Source: Clarkia xantiana subsp. parviflora
Taxonomy: Eukaryota; Streptophyta; Magnoliopsida; Myrtales; Onagraceae
Direction: 5' to 3'
NCBI GenBank assembly: GCA_036873135.1
Contig: JAPTYO010000003.1
Span: 23,026,001-23,090,000 of the forward strand
DNA: 64,000 nucleotides
Position numbers and translations under genes: made by a program. The notes below the pieces were generated by a model, which made no database searches, was not told where the DNA came from, and was given only the letters and a program-made list of their open reading frames with translations. Positions 23,211-34,085 of the stretch are shown piece after piece; the stretch's first letter is position 1, and every line of letters starts with the position of its first letter.

Positions 23211-25644
23211 TAAAAATTGTGAGCTTATCCTCATTTTCTTTGGATTTTTCTTCGTCCGGGCGTAACATTGAACGAGATAATCACTAGAGCGAATGAGCCA
23301 AGAAGATAAGGGACGCGTTTTTTTTTTAAAACAAATTTGATTTACAAAAGTAAAATTAAAATGTAACGTTCGATGAAAAAAATCCAAATAGTGGTGTGAT
23401 GGGTGTGTATAAAAAATAAACACTATACAAATATATATATATACTATACAAATATATATATATAGATCACACGGTATGTTTCGGTTGTTACTGTTAGTTC
23501 TACAAAAAAGGGCAAATGAATGACTACATATATGGGTTTCTGCTTGTTCTGGGTGTTATGATGAAGAAGAAGCAGCTATGAAAGATATGGAGTGGAGGAA
23601 GATGGAGAGGGAAATAACATAGTGGAGTAATTGCAAAGTGTATGAGAGGGTGCGACAGCATTTAATAGCGGATGAGACGGTGTAATTACTATCTTAGAGA
23701 GAGAATTATAATGGTTGCTATATTTTCTTCCCTTTGGAATACGATCAAAATGCTAGCTACCAAATGTGAAATTTGTCCAAGTGCGTCACTAGTTAACTGC
23801 GGTATATATTCCGATATATATATTAATATTAATTCATCATAAATACTAAATGACTAGCTAGTTGATCTCTTTTTCTCAAACGGGTAAACAATTTGGCAAA
23901 CTTTTTATTAGAGTAATTTGTTAAGTAAACTTTTTTTTAAAGTATTGAGATAGCTCTGTTAATTTTTTGGCTAAAAAATTAAAGAAAATCCTCACATAAA
24001 GAGTACGTAATCGATTGAAATTGGTGACAACATACTTCGTGAACATAATAAACTTGCACTTTTTTTTTTTTGCTAAATGCCCTTTGTGACCAGAATACAC
24101 TTGCACCAAAACACTTCAACCATATTTTCTCTGAATGAATTTGCTCCGCCATAGGGGATTCAGCTTCTCAAATGCTCGAATAATTAGTTATATGCGGTCG
24201 TCGACAATATAGATGTATAACTTGTTTAACTTTGTTTTGGTTATGCTTCATCAAGTGTTTCATACGTGAGTAATTCTATTAGTTTTTAACCAAAAAAAAA
24301 CATAGCTTCTTAATTGCTACTTGAAGGAAAGTTCATCTTGCTATTTGCTCCAGAAAAAAGTTTAGCTCTGTACTAAAAGTTCAGCTAGTTATTTGGTATT
24401 TAACATATCAAAATATTTAGCCAGATATCTCTCGCCCATTTCAAGGTCCCCTTCACCGGAGACCTTCAAGTTAATCCACTTTATGAACACCGACGACCAG
24501 CCACAAGTGTCCTACCAATCTTCAAATCTCAAGTTCCTTCGCAAGTTCTACCAATCGTTAGATCTCTACCTACTCCCCACAATTGACCAATTAGTTTCAT
24601 GGTCACCATGCTTACTTTCATGTTTATGTTGCTAAATTTGTCTCCCCTGCCGAATTTCGATCTACCAGTCGTCTCCATTAACGACAACATTGACTGGGTC
24701 GCTGCATTGGCCTTCATTTGGGTTTTAATTGTGATATTGGTCACTACTTTTGAACTATCTACCCGTTCTAGTAGGGAACCAAATTCTACAAAATCAAACA
24801 ATTAACCACATGATATATCACACCTATCAGATATGGGTATAGTTACGACCAAATCCACTCATTTTAAACTACTTATCATTCGTGAAAATATGAGATTTTA
24901 TTCGGCACCCCTAATATAGACTAGTCCTAGGATGTTCCTCGTTCAGAGATGTATCGTAGCTTGGTCTTTGATTTGTGTACCTTGAAGGAACCTCTACCAC
25001 CTCCAACCCCCTCATGTGGTTTTTCTTGTTCTTTTAATTGGATTATATGTGCTTTTATCATATTTGGTGCTCTTCCGGTATTGTTTTTCGCGTAGAGCTT
25101 CTGTTAGCTAGATCTTCTTTGATGGAGTCTCAGTTATTCTTTATGGTTTTGATCGTTATAATGAATCAGATTTCGTCTTCGTCACTGAGTTGTTAACCTT
25201 TTTTTTAGTGTTTTTAATGTTGTTAAGATGATCTTTTTATTTATTATGGTTATTACTATTTGTACGCTTGTGTCTTACTTTGTTGCTCTGAATTTTCCGA
25301 CTATACTAAATTACATTGTTTGTACATGCACTTGGATTCTTCAAAATATCATACCATAGCTGTGGTTTTTAATAACATCTATATATATTAAAATAAAAAA
25401 ATCCAGATCTCTTTGTGTTATCATAATATATATAAAATAGGAATTCAGATCTCTTGCCTTACTCTTTTCTGCCCCAATCGTTTCTCGTTGTTAAAATTTT
25501 AACACGTGTCTTTTGATTTAATATTTTATTTTAGAGTTCACTAATTTTAATAGGATTTTTAGAAGAAAAAAAACCACAAAATTAACTACATTCAGAACAT
25601 GTGTTTAGATATGAATAGTGGGCAGAAGATCTGTATATCTCTAG
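23211..25644. other. Upstream and intergenic region with no recognised gene
   Basis: AT-rich DNA with TA microsatellite stretches near 23430-23465. A short frame at 24599-24805 has two hydrophobic stretches, but I recognise no family and see no splice support. The strings atctatatatattaaaata near 25378 resemble a Helitron 5' terminus but have no partner. Confidence 0.4.
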
Positions 25645-25788
25645 ATTGTCCATATTTTGGTGTTTCTAATCAATTGCATTAAAATATGGCATGTATATAT
25701 ACTCTTTATGGTAGGTATTGTCCATATTTTGGTGTTTCTAATCAATTGCATTAGAATATGGCATGTATATATACTATTTTTGGTAGAT
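25645..25788. repeat. 72-bp tandem duplication
   Basis: Two adjacent copies start attgtccatattttggtg at 25645 and 25717 and end tggtag. They differ by a few substitutions, such as taaaatatgg against tagaatatgg. Confidence 0.9.
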
Positions 25789-26012
25789 TACTATAAGTCT
25801 CGCACGCGTTTTGAAATAATAATTGATTAAGGGTAGTACAGTGAAATCATCTCCAATAATTTTACTTAAATCATATATTACTTAAATATGCTACATATAT
25901 AAAATGTGTTTAATTTATACACTTTAAATAATGTAATAAGGTGAATATTTTTTTTTTAAAATTATTTATTAATATGCACGTGTTTTTACTTACAATGAGA
26001 ATTAATGTTTAA

Positions 26013-26040
26013 ATAGTTATTAATTTGCGCTTCGCATTGA
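26013..26040 (-). mobile_element. Decayed Helitron-like 3' terminus
   Basis: On the minus strand a hairpin TGCGAAGCGCA is followed by AATTAATAACTA, in the place of the Helitron hairpin plus CTRR end. The final base of CTAG is lost. It shares TTAATAACTA with the better terminus at 59385. Any element body would extend to the right. Confidence 0.35.
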
Positions 26041-26929
26041 ACTATTTTTTATATTGATATTACCAAAATACTATATATGTTTTATTCTCTGTTTTATTCT
26101 TGAATATGATTATTATAATAATGCTAGTTAATTAAACTTTATTATATTATATATATATATAATATAAAAACTCTTCCTATCTATTTTCATAAGAGAAAAT
26201 GGTTCACAAATAAGAGTAGTATGAACTATGAAGTATGAACAAAGAGTATGATTTTTTTTTTATCTTGCCTAAAATTATAAAATATTATTATAAATAAAAA
26301 ATTAAATTTATTAAAATAAGATAACAAATTTTTTTTTAGTGTACTTAAATTATCTGTATTGCCAAAAAATAATTATCTATATTGTTGATTGCGTCTAATC
26401 GTGGTGGCCGGCCCGATTTGTGGTGGTCGGCGGCCTTGGGTGGTGACTAGAAAAAATATTAGGGACTTAATTGTAAAAATAAAAACATAGGAATAAAAGT
26501 TGGAGAAGTAAATTGAACAAAATAAAAGTCTACAAAATGCAAACATATGGCCCCAAAAGCCTACAAAAATAAACATATGACACATAAAGCCAACATTGGT
26601 CAAACATATGATATCAAAAGACCTTTTAACCCTATATATAATATATTAGCATAAGTGATCATAATATCTATGTAAATTGAATTAATATATTATTATATGG
26701 GTTAATAACTAATAAACTATATGATGTTTGACCCAAGTTGAAATCTGGTGTCTGAACTTTAAAGTGTTGAAATGGATTGTCTGAGGTTTGGACTTTGTTG
26801 AAATTTGGTTTTCCGTCCAAAATTGCTATTAATTTAGACATAATGTTGCTAAAATTCGGAATTGCCCTCTCTACCAAATATGAAGTGGAAAAATTACCCA
26901 TAGAGTCAAATTAAAACAACCACTACCAC

Positions 26930-27046
26930 AACTCCGGCGGCCACCAACCAACTCCGGTCACCACCCAACTCCAACCGGCCAACACCCAACTCCGTCCGGC
27001 CACCACCCAACTCCGGCCGACCGACCACCCAACTCCGGATGGCCAA
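26930..27046. repeat. Minisatellite, left part
   Basis: Irregular copies of caccacccaactccggcc, about 18-22 bp each. The same array resumes at 27801-27850 after the solo LTR, so the LTR element landed inside it. Confidence 0.8.
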
Positions 27047-27800
27047 TGTTGGATATACGCCCAAGCTATCACTAATTGGACCTGATAAATGGGCCATAAC
27101 CGAATATAATTCGAAACTTAGAACACGAACACCCGAGGCCCATCGCGTAGGCCCGGAGAACACCCTGAGTGGCGAAATCCACTCGGGAAGATCTCGAGTG
27201 GAAAGCCCACCCTAGGGGAACCCAAGCAAAGGAACCCTTGCTTGGATTACCCGAGCAAGGGATCCCCTTGCTCGGGTAACCCGAGCAAGGCCTTGGGGGT
27301 ACCCCTCCGGGTACCCCCATCCCGTCCGGACAAGTTCCCCTCGTCCGGACCCCAACCCCGGACGATATTTCGCCCGGGGCTTACCCTTAGAGGCCACATA
27401 CCTACACTTGGTCATGATAAACTCATCTACAGTCGAACCGGGTCAAAGGCACCTTATTTACGGTCAATGTCAACTCATATTACGAAACTGCCACAACTAG
27501 ACCAGAGAACCACTGGAACCGGGGCGGTCCGATAGAAACTCTATGAATAGAGAGATCATCCCCTCATTTGAAGGTAATCACTATCTCTCTAAGCTTACCC
27601 TCTCTCTAGAAGCTTTCACTGACTTAATTAAGCTTCAGAGTGGGCTTACCGGGACCCTCGGTGCCCTTTTGCAGGTAAACGAGGAGAAGAGAAGGGAATC
27701 CGGTAAGAAGAAGTCCAACAAGGAGAAGACCGTGAAGAAGAAGCCCGTCAAGGAGAAGATCGAGAAGGAGAAGCCCACATAGAAGACTCGTGTGCAAACA
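27047..27800 (+). repeat. Solo LTR of the R-family, TGTTGGATATACGCCC type
   Basis: 754 bp, starting TGTTGGATATACGCCC and ending GTGTGCAAACA. It is flanked by gccaa (27042-27046) and gccac (27801-27805), a five-base target duplication with one change. No internal retrotransposon sequence is present, as expected after LTR-LTR recombination. Its middle (27180-27370) is a run of palindromes, for example cccgagcaagg/ccttgctcggg. A Lys/Glu-rich frame in its 3' part (27660-27780) has no recognisable family. Confidence 0.85.
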
Positions 27801-27850
27801 GCCACCACCCAACTCCGGCCAGCCACCACCCTACTCCAGCCGACCACCAC
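27801..27850. repeat. Minisatellite, right part
   Basis: Continuation of the caccacccaactccggcc array interrupted by the solo LTR. Confidence 0.75.
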
Positions 27851-28129
27851 CCAAAAACCCTATAGTTGTTGATTTAGGTAGGAGGGATAATTTCGTCAAT
27901 TCATTATGTAAAAGAAGGTCAAACTTTTCACAGAGGGGTTTTTTGGGTATCCATTTTATCGAGCTCACGTGACAATCATGTGATACACTTTCGTTAGACT
28001 TAACCCAAAAATAGACGGAGACACTAAATTTCAACAAATATCAAACCTGGGACAGTCAATTTCATCGATGGACACCAGATTTCAACATGGACAAAAACTT
28101 AGAAAATTTATTAATTATCAACCATATAA

Positions 28130-28636
28130 TATATATATATAATACACTATACACTGATAAGAAATCTTGGCTCATCGCAATGGCTCTTAATAAAAGAAAG
28201 CTCTTAATTACAAATCTATCTATACTCTATATAAATAGTCAAGGTATGTTAAAAAGCTGGTTCCAACAATCTGAATTACCGAAAATACCCTCTTTTGGCC
28301 AACCAACGTTTACACTCCATCTCCACAACCTACGCCCTATGCCCAACATATGTTTTATCTATGCGCCTATCCAGATCGAATCCTTAAGGATGTTCCAAGT
28401 TCTAACCGTCCGTTAAGGCCGCCCCACACCACTCGGCCACCCATTGTCCGTCCGTCCTCCTGCGGTCTGCCCTCCCTCCGTCCACTGTCTGTACCCCCGC
28501 CTTCCGTCCTCTCGCCGTCTGGCCGCTGCTTCAGCCATCGCATCGCAAAAATACCGTCTCATCTTTGTATTTGCATTCCCCCTGTCGTTTGGAACAAATC
28601 ATGCCTACATGTTGACAATTGCTCGAGAATTAGCAC
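28130..28636. other. Host-side flank left of R1, no gene recognised
   Basis: Contains tctatactctatataaatag at 28219, which resembles a plant Helitron 5' end (TC start after A), and a C-rich stretch at 28420-28520. No conserved protein was recognised in any frame, and no matching Helitron 3' end was found to the right of R1. Confidence 0.3.
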
Positions 28637-29469
28637 TGATGGATAAGTGTCCAATTCGGGTTCGTATTTACGCTTCGGGCCTCGCAAACACGTCAAAAAT
28701 TACATCTCGTCTCGGAAAAACGTCTCCCAAGGGTCAAAACGGTCCGGAAACGCATTTACGCGTGACCGGACCGGACATCCGGATTGCGGTGCAATCCGGA
28801 CCTCCGGGTTGCAGCAACCCGGATGTCCGGGTTGCAGTAACCCGGACGTCCGGGTTGCGCAATCCGGAGGTCCGGATCGCACGGCAATCCGGACCTCGCC
28901 GAATTGCCCAATTTCGACGAGGTCCGGGTTCCGCCACGGGTATTGCGCGATTGCCGTATCCGCGATTACCGTGTCCGCGATCGTCGTTACGTGTAGAGAA
29001 GTCAAGTTCATACATTACCAATATAGACAACGGTTCCCGCTTGTTTTCTTGGACCGTCGTCAAACCGCTATAAAACCGGGTCCGGTCTCAAGGAAGCCTA
29101 TAAATAGGAGACCTTGGCCACCCATTTTCACTCACTCTCTCATTTGCCCAACTTTGGTATTTTGAGCTCTGACTTCTCTCTAGAATTCTCTCTCTCTAGA
29201 AATTACCCTTTTGCCACTATAGTAACTTAGGCATCGGAGAGGGCTCCGCTAGCACCACCCCCCCCTCTCCGTGCTAGCATTGGTCCTTTGCGCAGGATCC
29301 GACGCACGAGACACAGATTTTCCGGGTCACAACCTTACCGAGTCACAACCTCGCCGGGTCACAACCTTGCCGGGTCACAACCTTGCCGGGTCACAACCTC
29401 CGACGGAAGGGCCCCAACCCGCACAACCACAGACGCGTCCTCGTGACCCCAGTCGTCCCGGACGCAACA
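28637..29469 (+). repeat. 5' LTR of R1
   Basis: 833 bp. Compared by eye with the 3' LTR it differs by a 70-bp segment (within about 28811-28890), one T/G change near 29317 and one C in a C-run. TATA box tataaata at 29099-29106. A tract of five to six consecutive palindromes spans 28780-28930. Confidence 0.93.
28780..28930. repeat. Palindrome tract in the R1 5' LTR
   Basis: Consecutive units of about 24 bp: ccggattgcggtgcaatccgg, ccgggttgcagcaacccgg, ccgggttgcagtaacccgg, ccgggttgcgcaatccgg, ccggatcgcacggcaatccgg, then cctcg...cgagg. Each is an inverted repeat, and adjacent arms also pair with each other. The 3' LTR keeps only the first two and the last. Confidence 0.9.
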
Positions 29470-29482
29470 TTGGCGCCGTCTG
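29470..29482 (+). other. R1 primer binding site
   Basis: TTGGCGCCGTCTG starts right after the LTR end. The same string occurs in R3 (minus strand, 51446-51462), and it is common in Tat-like plant Ty3 elements. Confidence 0.85.
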
Positions 29483-29519
29483 CACGATTCGAACAAAAAG
29501 CTACAGTATCACAGAAACA

Positions 29520-30983
29520 ATGGCAAGTGATCACAACCCTCCCGAGGAGATCAAACACCCAAGGAAAAGGCCCGGGCGCCCCAGGAAGTCACCGGCGAAC
29601 AAAAGAGCAGGATGCCAAGCTCCAGCTGGGAGCCAGTCAGGACCCTCCCACATCCCAAGAGCTACTTCCGTAGCTTCATCCATACCGACCGACAATGTGC
29701 CCAACACACAGCACAGAGAACCAAGAGACAAACACCACGCGCATCCGCCTGGTTTCGAGCCAGAAGGACATGGAGAAGAATCTCAGACAGAAATGTCTCA
29801 GAGCGAGCAAAGAGCGGGGGCAAACCCGATGCCCACCATCACTCCAGCAATGATGGCTGCGCTGGAAGAGTTACTCGCACTCCGCGAGTCTCTCAAAAAC
29901 CAAGGATACGGAGCTCAGCCACATCCGACCAACCAACAGTATGCTGCGCCAGCAAGAGAGATGTCGCAAGACACTACTCACTATGGCAACCCTTTCCAGG
30001 GCAGACACCAACATGCAAGATATGAACCTGCACGGTCATACACTCCTTTCCAAGGAGCGCAACAATGGAGGAACGAAAGGCAGCCCCCATTCTACCACCC
30101 GCAGCAACCAATGAGAGACGATCCTTATCAGGCCACAAGTAGGGATCAGTCTGACATCTACCGAAACAATGATCAGCCAAAACCTTCAACAGGTTACGCC
30201 GAACCGGCAAAGGGATTCACCGCCGAGATGTTAGAGGAGCTGGTGGAGAAGAAAATGAGGGAGGCAAAAATGAAGGGTATGCACGCTCTTGAAGAAAGGG
30301 CATCACATCCGTTCGCTGAGCACTTGGTAAACAGTCACGTCCCAGACGCACTGTACCGAATTGGAGGAGACCCCTACCGGGGTAAAGGAGACCCAATTGA
30401 ACACGTGCAAAAGCACGAGGCCTCTCTGCTGGGCAGAACAAAGAACCCGTATCACTTCGCAATGACGTTTTCACAAACTCTTGCCGGGACCGCAGCACAC
30501 TGGTTCTTCTCACTGCCTTGCGGGAGCATTACTTCATGGGCGGATCTGAAAGCCAAATTCATCCGGCGATACATGGGTGAGCGAACACTGTTAAAAGGGG
30601 CAAACGCTCTGGATGACGTCCAACAGCAGAACGAAGAGTCCCTTGCCGACTACTACGTCCGCTTTAACCAGAACATATCTGACATTCAGGGAAACCTGAC
30701 CGAAGGAGAAATTGTTCGGGCTTTTATCAGAAACCTTGGCCGAAGAGGCAATGCCTTAGCGGAGAAAATGGCGAAACGCCCAGCAGAATCAATGGAAGAA
30801 TTGGCCGCGAGAGTCAAGGAGTATATAGACCTTGAGAGATTCAGAAGCCAGAACAAGGCAAAAGTTGCTGCAGCTAAGGCGAAAGACAATCCAAAGCCAC
30901 ACCCAGGCAGCCAACAAGGAAAGCATTGGCAACCTCAGCCAAAAAGACCTTTCCAGGGGGATTTTAGAGGCCTAAAGAAGTAA
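29520..30983 (+). CDS. gag: R1 gag protein (retrotransposon capsid)
   Basis: 487 residues from ATG 29520, 50 bases after the LTR; the open frame extends upstream into the LTR, but this is the first ATG after the primer site. N-terminal about 300 residues are low-complexity, basic and Gln/Pro-rich (KRPGRPRKSPANKR near the start). The Retrotrans_gag core lies at about 310-440: AGTAAHWFFSLP, WADLKAKFIRRY, EESLADYYVRFNQNI, IVRAFIRNLG. The zinc knuckle that should follow is in another frame, in the next entry. The gag stop at 30981-30983 lies 13-16 nt past the point where that frame opens. Expected role: capsid assembly around element RNA in the cytoplasm. Confidence 0.9.
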   Translation: MASDHNPPEEIKHPRKRPGRPRKSPANKRAGCQAPAGSQSGPSHIPRATSVASSIPTDNVPNTQHREPRDKHHAHPPGFEPEGHGEESQTEMSQSEQRAGANPMPTITPAMMAALEELLALRESLKNQGYGAQPHPTNQQYAAPAREMSQDTTHYGNPFQGRHQHARYEPARSYTPFQGAQQWRNERQPPFYHPQQPMRDDPYQATSRDQSDIYRNNDQPKPSTGYAEPAKGFTAEMLEELVEKKMREAKMKGMHALEERASHPFAEHLVNSHVPDALYRIGGDPYRGKGDPIEHVQKHEASLLGRTKNPYHFAMTFSQTLAGTAAHWFFSLPCGSITSWADLKAKFIRRYMGERTLLKGANALDDVQQQNEESLADYYVRFNQNISDIQGNLTEGEIVRAFIRNLGRRGNALAEKMAKRPAESMEELAARVKEYIDLERFRSQNKAKVAAAKAKDNPKPHPGSQQGKHWQPQPKRPFQGDFRGLKK

Positions 30984-31021
30984 ATCTCGCCGACTGCATC
31001 CCTCTGAACGCCCCGCTGTCG

Positions 31022-32641
31022 GTGATTTTGAGAGAAATGAAAAACGCAAATATGTGGAAGGAGCCAAACAACTTTAGGAAAGGCCAGATGGGAAGCGACA
31101 AAGACAAGTGGTGTGAAAACCACGAAGTTTTCGGCCACGAGACCGATAGCTGCATCAGTCTACGCTTCCGAATCAACAACTTCATCCTCAAGGGCGAGTT
31201 AAAGCAATTTGTGGACCAAGGCAACAGCCCCTCAAGAAAGACTCAGCCAGAGTCGTCAAAAAGAACGAACAAGGGAAAAGAGAAAGTCCATGACAACCCT
31301 CCGCCAGCCAAGCGAGGGGTAATCAATGTCATTCATGGAGGGCCTGCCGCCGGAGGACACATATCCAATGCTCGGGACATTTATGCATCCCAAGCAGCAA
31401 CACTGCCAAAATACGGAAAGCGCAAGCAACCCGAACAAGAAGACGCAGTCATCCAATTCTCCAGGGAAGACTTGAAGCATATCGTTTATCCCCACGACGA
31501 TGCTTTAGTCATTACCATGGACATTGACGGGTACGATGTGAAAAGAATTCTTGTGGATGGTGGAAGTTCTGCTGACATTCTACACATCAAAGTCCTGGAG
31601 CAACTAGGAAAATCTGTCAAGGACTTGTCCCCAGGAACCTTCTCATTGGTTAGCTTCGCAGGAGCAGCTACACAACCCTTGGGCACAATCACACTTCCAG
31701 TCATCCTTGGCCAGGGGTGGAAAGCATTGCATATCAACGTCACTTTTGTAGTTGTAGAATCCCTTGGAGCCTACAACGGAATCTTGGGACGAACAACGAT
31801 CAATCCTTATGTGATCGTGCCCTCCACCGTCCACCAGAAGATGAAGTTCCCGACAGAGCATGGGATTGGAGAAGTGCTGGGTGATCAGATAACCGCAAGG
31901 CGTTGTTACGTCAATGCCTTGAGAGCAAAGAACCAATACCATGTGGCCATGGTAAATTCCTTCAAAAGGCAGAAGATAGTTGATGAAAGAAAGAAGCAAC
32001 CAGTAGAACAAGCCATTACAATCTGGAAACCGCAAGAAAGCATCCAATTATCACCATGGCAACAGATTTGGCTCGTTCAGCAGGGGGAAGACGAGCCAAT
32101 CTCAGAATACTTCACCAAGTTCGCCTCCAACGCTTCAAACGCAAGAGCAACCAGAGAAGATGTGATAAGCGTGTTCTATGCAAATATGAACGCCAGATCT
32201 TTCCTTCTCTTTGGACGAACTCATGGATGGCGAACAACAAAGACCATGGCGGATCTAAAAGAAAAGCTTGAGACAGCAATCTTTTGCGAGCAAGAACTGA
32301 GGAGGAACACACCCCTCAGTTGGGACAAAGGTGTTCGAGCAGAAACGAACAACCTGGAAGACACAAGCTTTGGTATCAACAACATCTTCACACCGCTAAA
32401 CACGGTGGCCGAAGACATTTACGTCAACCTGCTGGAAAACAAGCTCCCAAGTCCGCTTACCTCGGAGACAGCTTTCTTGGGCAGCAACATCAGAGAATGG
32501 TGCAAGTACCATAAAACTTGGGGGCACAACACAAACATGTGTCCGCCATTAAATTGGGAAATCAAAGAATGCGTCAGGCTAGGTGCACTAAGGCGATTCG
32601 GTGCAACCAACTACGCGACATCATCATCAAACCAGCCATGA
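31022..32641 (+). CDS. R1 gag tail, zinc knuckle, aspartic protease and second gag-like module
   Basis: The frame is open from 30968; first ATG is 31037. Numbering from 31022 (539 residues): gag tail IPLNAPL just upstream and at the start; zinc knuckle C-x2-H-x4-H-x4-C at 31-44 (CENHEVFGHETDSC). The retropepsin has active-site LVDGGSSADIL near 177-187 and the plant Ty3 block YNGILGRTTINPY followed by GEVLGDQ. RT should come next. Instead there is a second gag-like module at about 359-428 (PISEYFTKFASNA, TMADLKEKLETA), a second FTPLN motif, and a second knuckle at 494-507 (CKYHKTWGHNTNMC), then a stop. Each part lines up with its counterpart in gag and the first knuckle. The frame lies -1 relative to gag. 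The second module's job is unknown; a packaging or capsid variant is one guess. Confidence 0.85.
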   Translation: MILREMKNANMWKEPNNFRKGQMGSDKDKWCENHEVFGHETDSCISLRFRINNFILKGELKQFVDQGNSPSRKTQPESSKRTNKGKEKVHDNPPPAKRGVINVIHGGPAAGGHISNARDIYASQAATLPKYGKRKQPEQEDAVIQFSREDLKHIVYPHDDALVITMDIDGYDVKRILVDGGSSADILHIKVLEQLGKSVKDLSPGTFSLVSFAGAATQPLGTITLPVILGQGWKALHINVTFVVVESLGAYNGILGRTTINPYVIVPSTVHQKMKFPTEHGIGEVLGDQITARRCYVNALRAKNQYHVAMVNSFKRQKIVDERKKQPVEQAITIWKPQESIQLSPWQQIWLVQQGEDEPISEYFTKFASNASNARATREDVISVFYANMNARSFLLFGRTHGWRTTKTMADLKEKLETAIFCEQELRRNTPLSWDKGVRAETNNLEDTSFGINNIFTPLNTVAEDIYVNLLENKLPSPLTSETAFLGSNIREWCKYHKTWGHNTNMCPPLNWEIKECVRLGALRRFGATNYATSSSNQP

Positions 32642-33278
32642 CAAAACGGGAGAAACAACTCTCTTCTAGATCACTTTGCGCATTCCTACTACTTCTAGTA
32701 TAATCAATGTAAATACACGCAAGTATCTAATAAAGTCAATCTACGTTTGTAGGTACATACTTATCTCTTGCACGCTGTCTTTTGGATTAAACGCGAAGCA
32801 ACAAAACTACGCGCATATTATCTACTTCAATAATCCAAGAAACTATGCCATATGCAAGCAAAATCTATTACGCGTTATGACAACGCTTATCAACAACAAC
32901 CTACTCATATTAACGACTACATCAAGGCGTCATCATGGAATCAAAAACAGGGAAATTTCCTACACAAACAAGGAATCCTCGTATCAAATTCCTTTACTTC
33001 ATTTATTATATACATGACTAAAAAGAAAATTTCATGACTTCATACTTTTGCGAACTTATAAAAATCGCGTCTATCTAACAAAAGCAACTCTACTCGTAGG
33101 TACATGTTACACTACGATTATTACTCAGGAATGATGCCAAGTAGTAACCTATGCACAAAAATCTACTCCAACAATACAAGCTAAGCATTGTGTGCAAGGA
33201 GGGGTTTATGGTGCCGACAACACAAAGCCATCAAGCTATGTGTACAACCAACTTATGCACCGCAATAACAACTTGCGG
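32642..33278. other. R1 non-coding spacer
   Basis: AT-rich sequence after the last reading frame, with no recognisable domain and no tandem order. Confidence 0.5.
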
Positions 33279-33490
33279 ACCTATTATTAAAACGACGACT
33301 ATTCAGGACGTCAACTACAAGCAATGTCACGGATTAACACCAAGACCTATTATTAAAACGACGACTATTCAGGACGTCAACTACAAGCAATGTCTCGGAT
33401 TAACACCAAGACCTATTATTAAAACGACGACTATTCAGGGCGTCAACTACATGCAATATCTTGGAATAACGCCAAGGCCTACTATCAAAA
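33279..33490. repeat. 66-bp tandem repeat, three copies (R1)
   Basis: Copies start acctattattaaaacgacga at 33279, 33345 and 33411, then fade after a partial fourth. Because the unit is a multiple of three, the frame stays open through it, which does not show that it is coding. Confidence 0.9.
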
Positions 33491-33582
33491 TAGCATGTGA
33501 AGGGGCAAATCCTCATGTTCATAAGCCATTCCCTGGATCCAGAACAGGATGGGCATACTGGGCTGATCACCCTTTAAGCTAT

Positions 33583-34085
33583 GGGCGTCCTCTGTTTAGA
33601 CGGCACTCCGGACTCCAAGGGTTCATTCTTTGAAATGGGTATCCTCTATCTAGACGACACGCCGGACTCCAAGGGTTCATTCTTTGAAATGGGTATCCTC
33701 TGTTTAGACGACACTCCGGACTCCAAGGGTTCATTCTTTGAAATGGGTATCCTCTGTTTAGACGACACTCCGGACTCCAAGGGTTCATTCTTTGAAATGG
33801 GCGTCCTCTGTTTAGACGGCACTCCGGACTCCAAGGGTTCATTCTTTGAAATGGGCGTCCTCTGTTTAGACGGCACTCCGGACTCCAAGGGTTCATTCTT
33901 CGAAATGGGCGTCCTCTGTTTAGACGGCACTCCGGACTCCAAGGGTTCATTCTTCGAAATGGGCGTCCTCTGTTTAGACGGCACTCCGGACTCCAAGGGT
34001 TCATTCTTTGAAATGGGTGTCCTCTGCCAAGACGACACTCCGGACTCCAAGGGTTCATTCTTCAGTGTCCTCTATCTAGACGACA
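33583..34085. repeat. 54-bp tandem repeat, about nine copies (R1)
   Basis: Unit core: actccggactccaagggttc, then attctttgaaatggg and (t/c)(a/g)tcctctgtttagacg. Copies differ by a few bases. The period is 18 codons, so long frames open on both strands without evidence of a protein. Confidence 0.95.

Larger units (their letters stand above)
26693..28129. mobile_element. Long-TIR element (MULE/foldback-like), non-autonomous
   Basis: Arms of about 120 bp at 26693-26818 and 28014-28129 are inverted copies. Both read ttatatgg, ttaataactaataaa-like, gttgaaatctggtgtc, gaggtttg-like, gttgaaattt and ccgtcc from the outside inward. The middle holds a minisatellite and a solo LTR. No transposase was seen. 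The AT-rich flanks hide any target duplication, so the superfamily is uncertain. Confidence 0.65.

Noticed and set aside
24599..24805. Short frame with two hydrophobic segments as a small membrane protein gene
   Set aside because: No family match, no conserved start context and an overlapping antisense frame of similar length.
33579..34058. Long minus-strand frames in the R1 arrays, here and at 35490-36107
   Set aside because: They are a by-product of repeat periods that are multiples of three; no domain and no start context.
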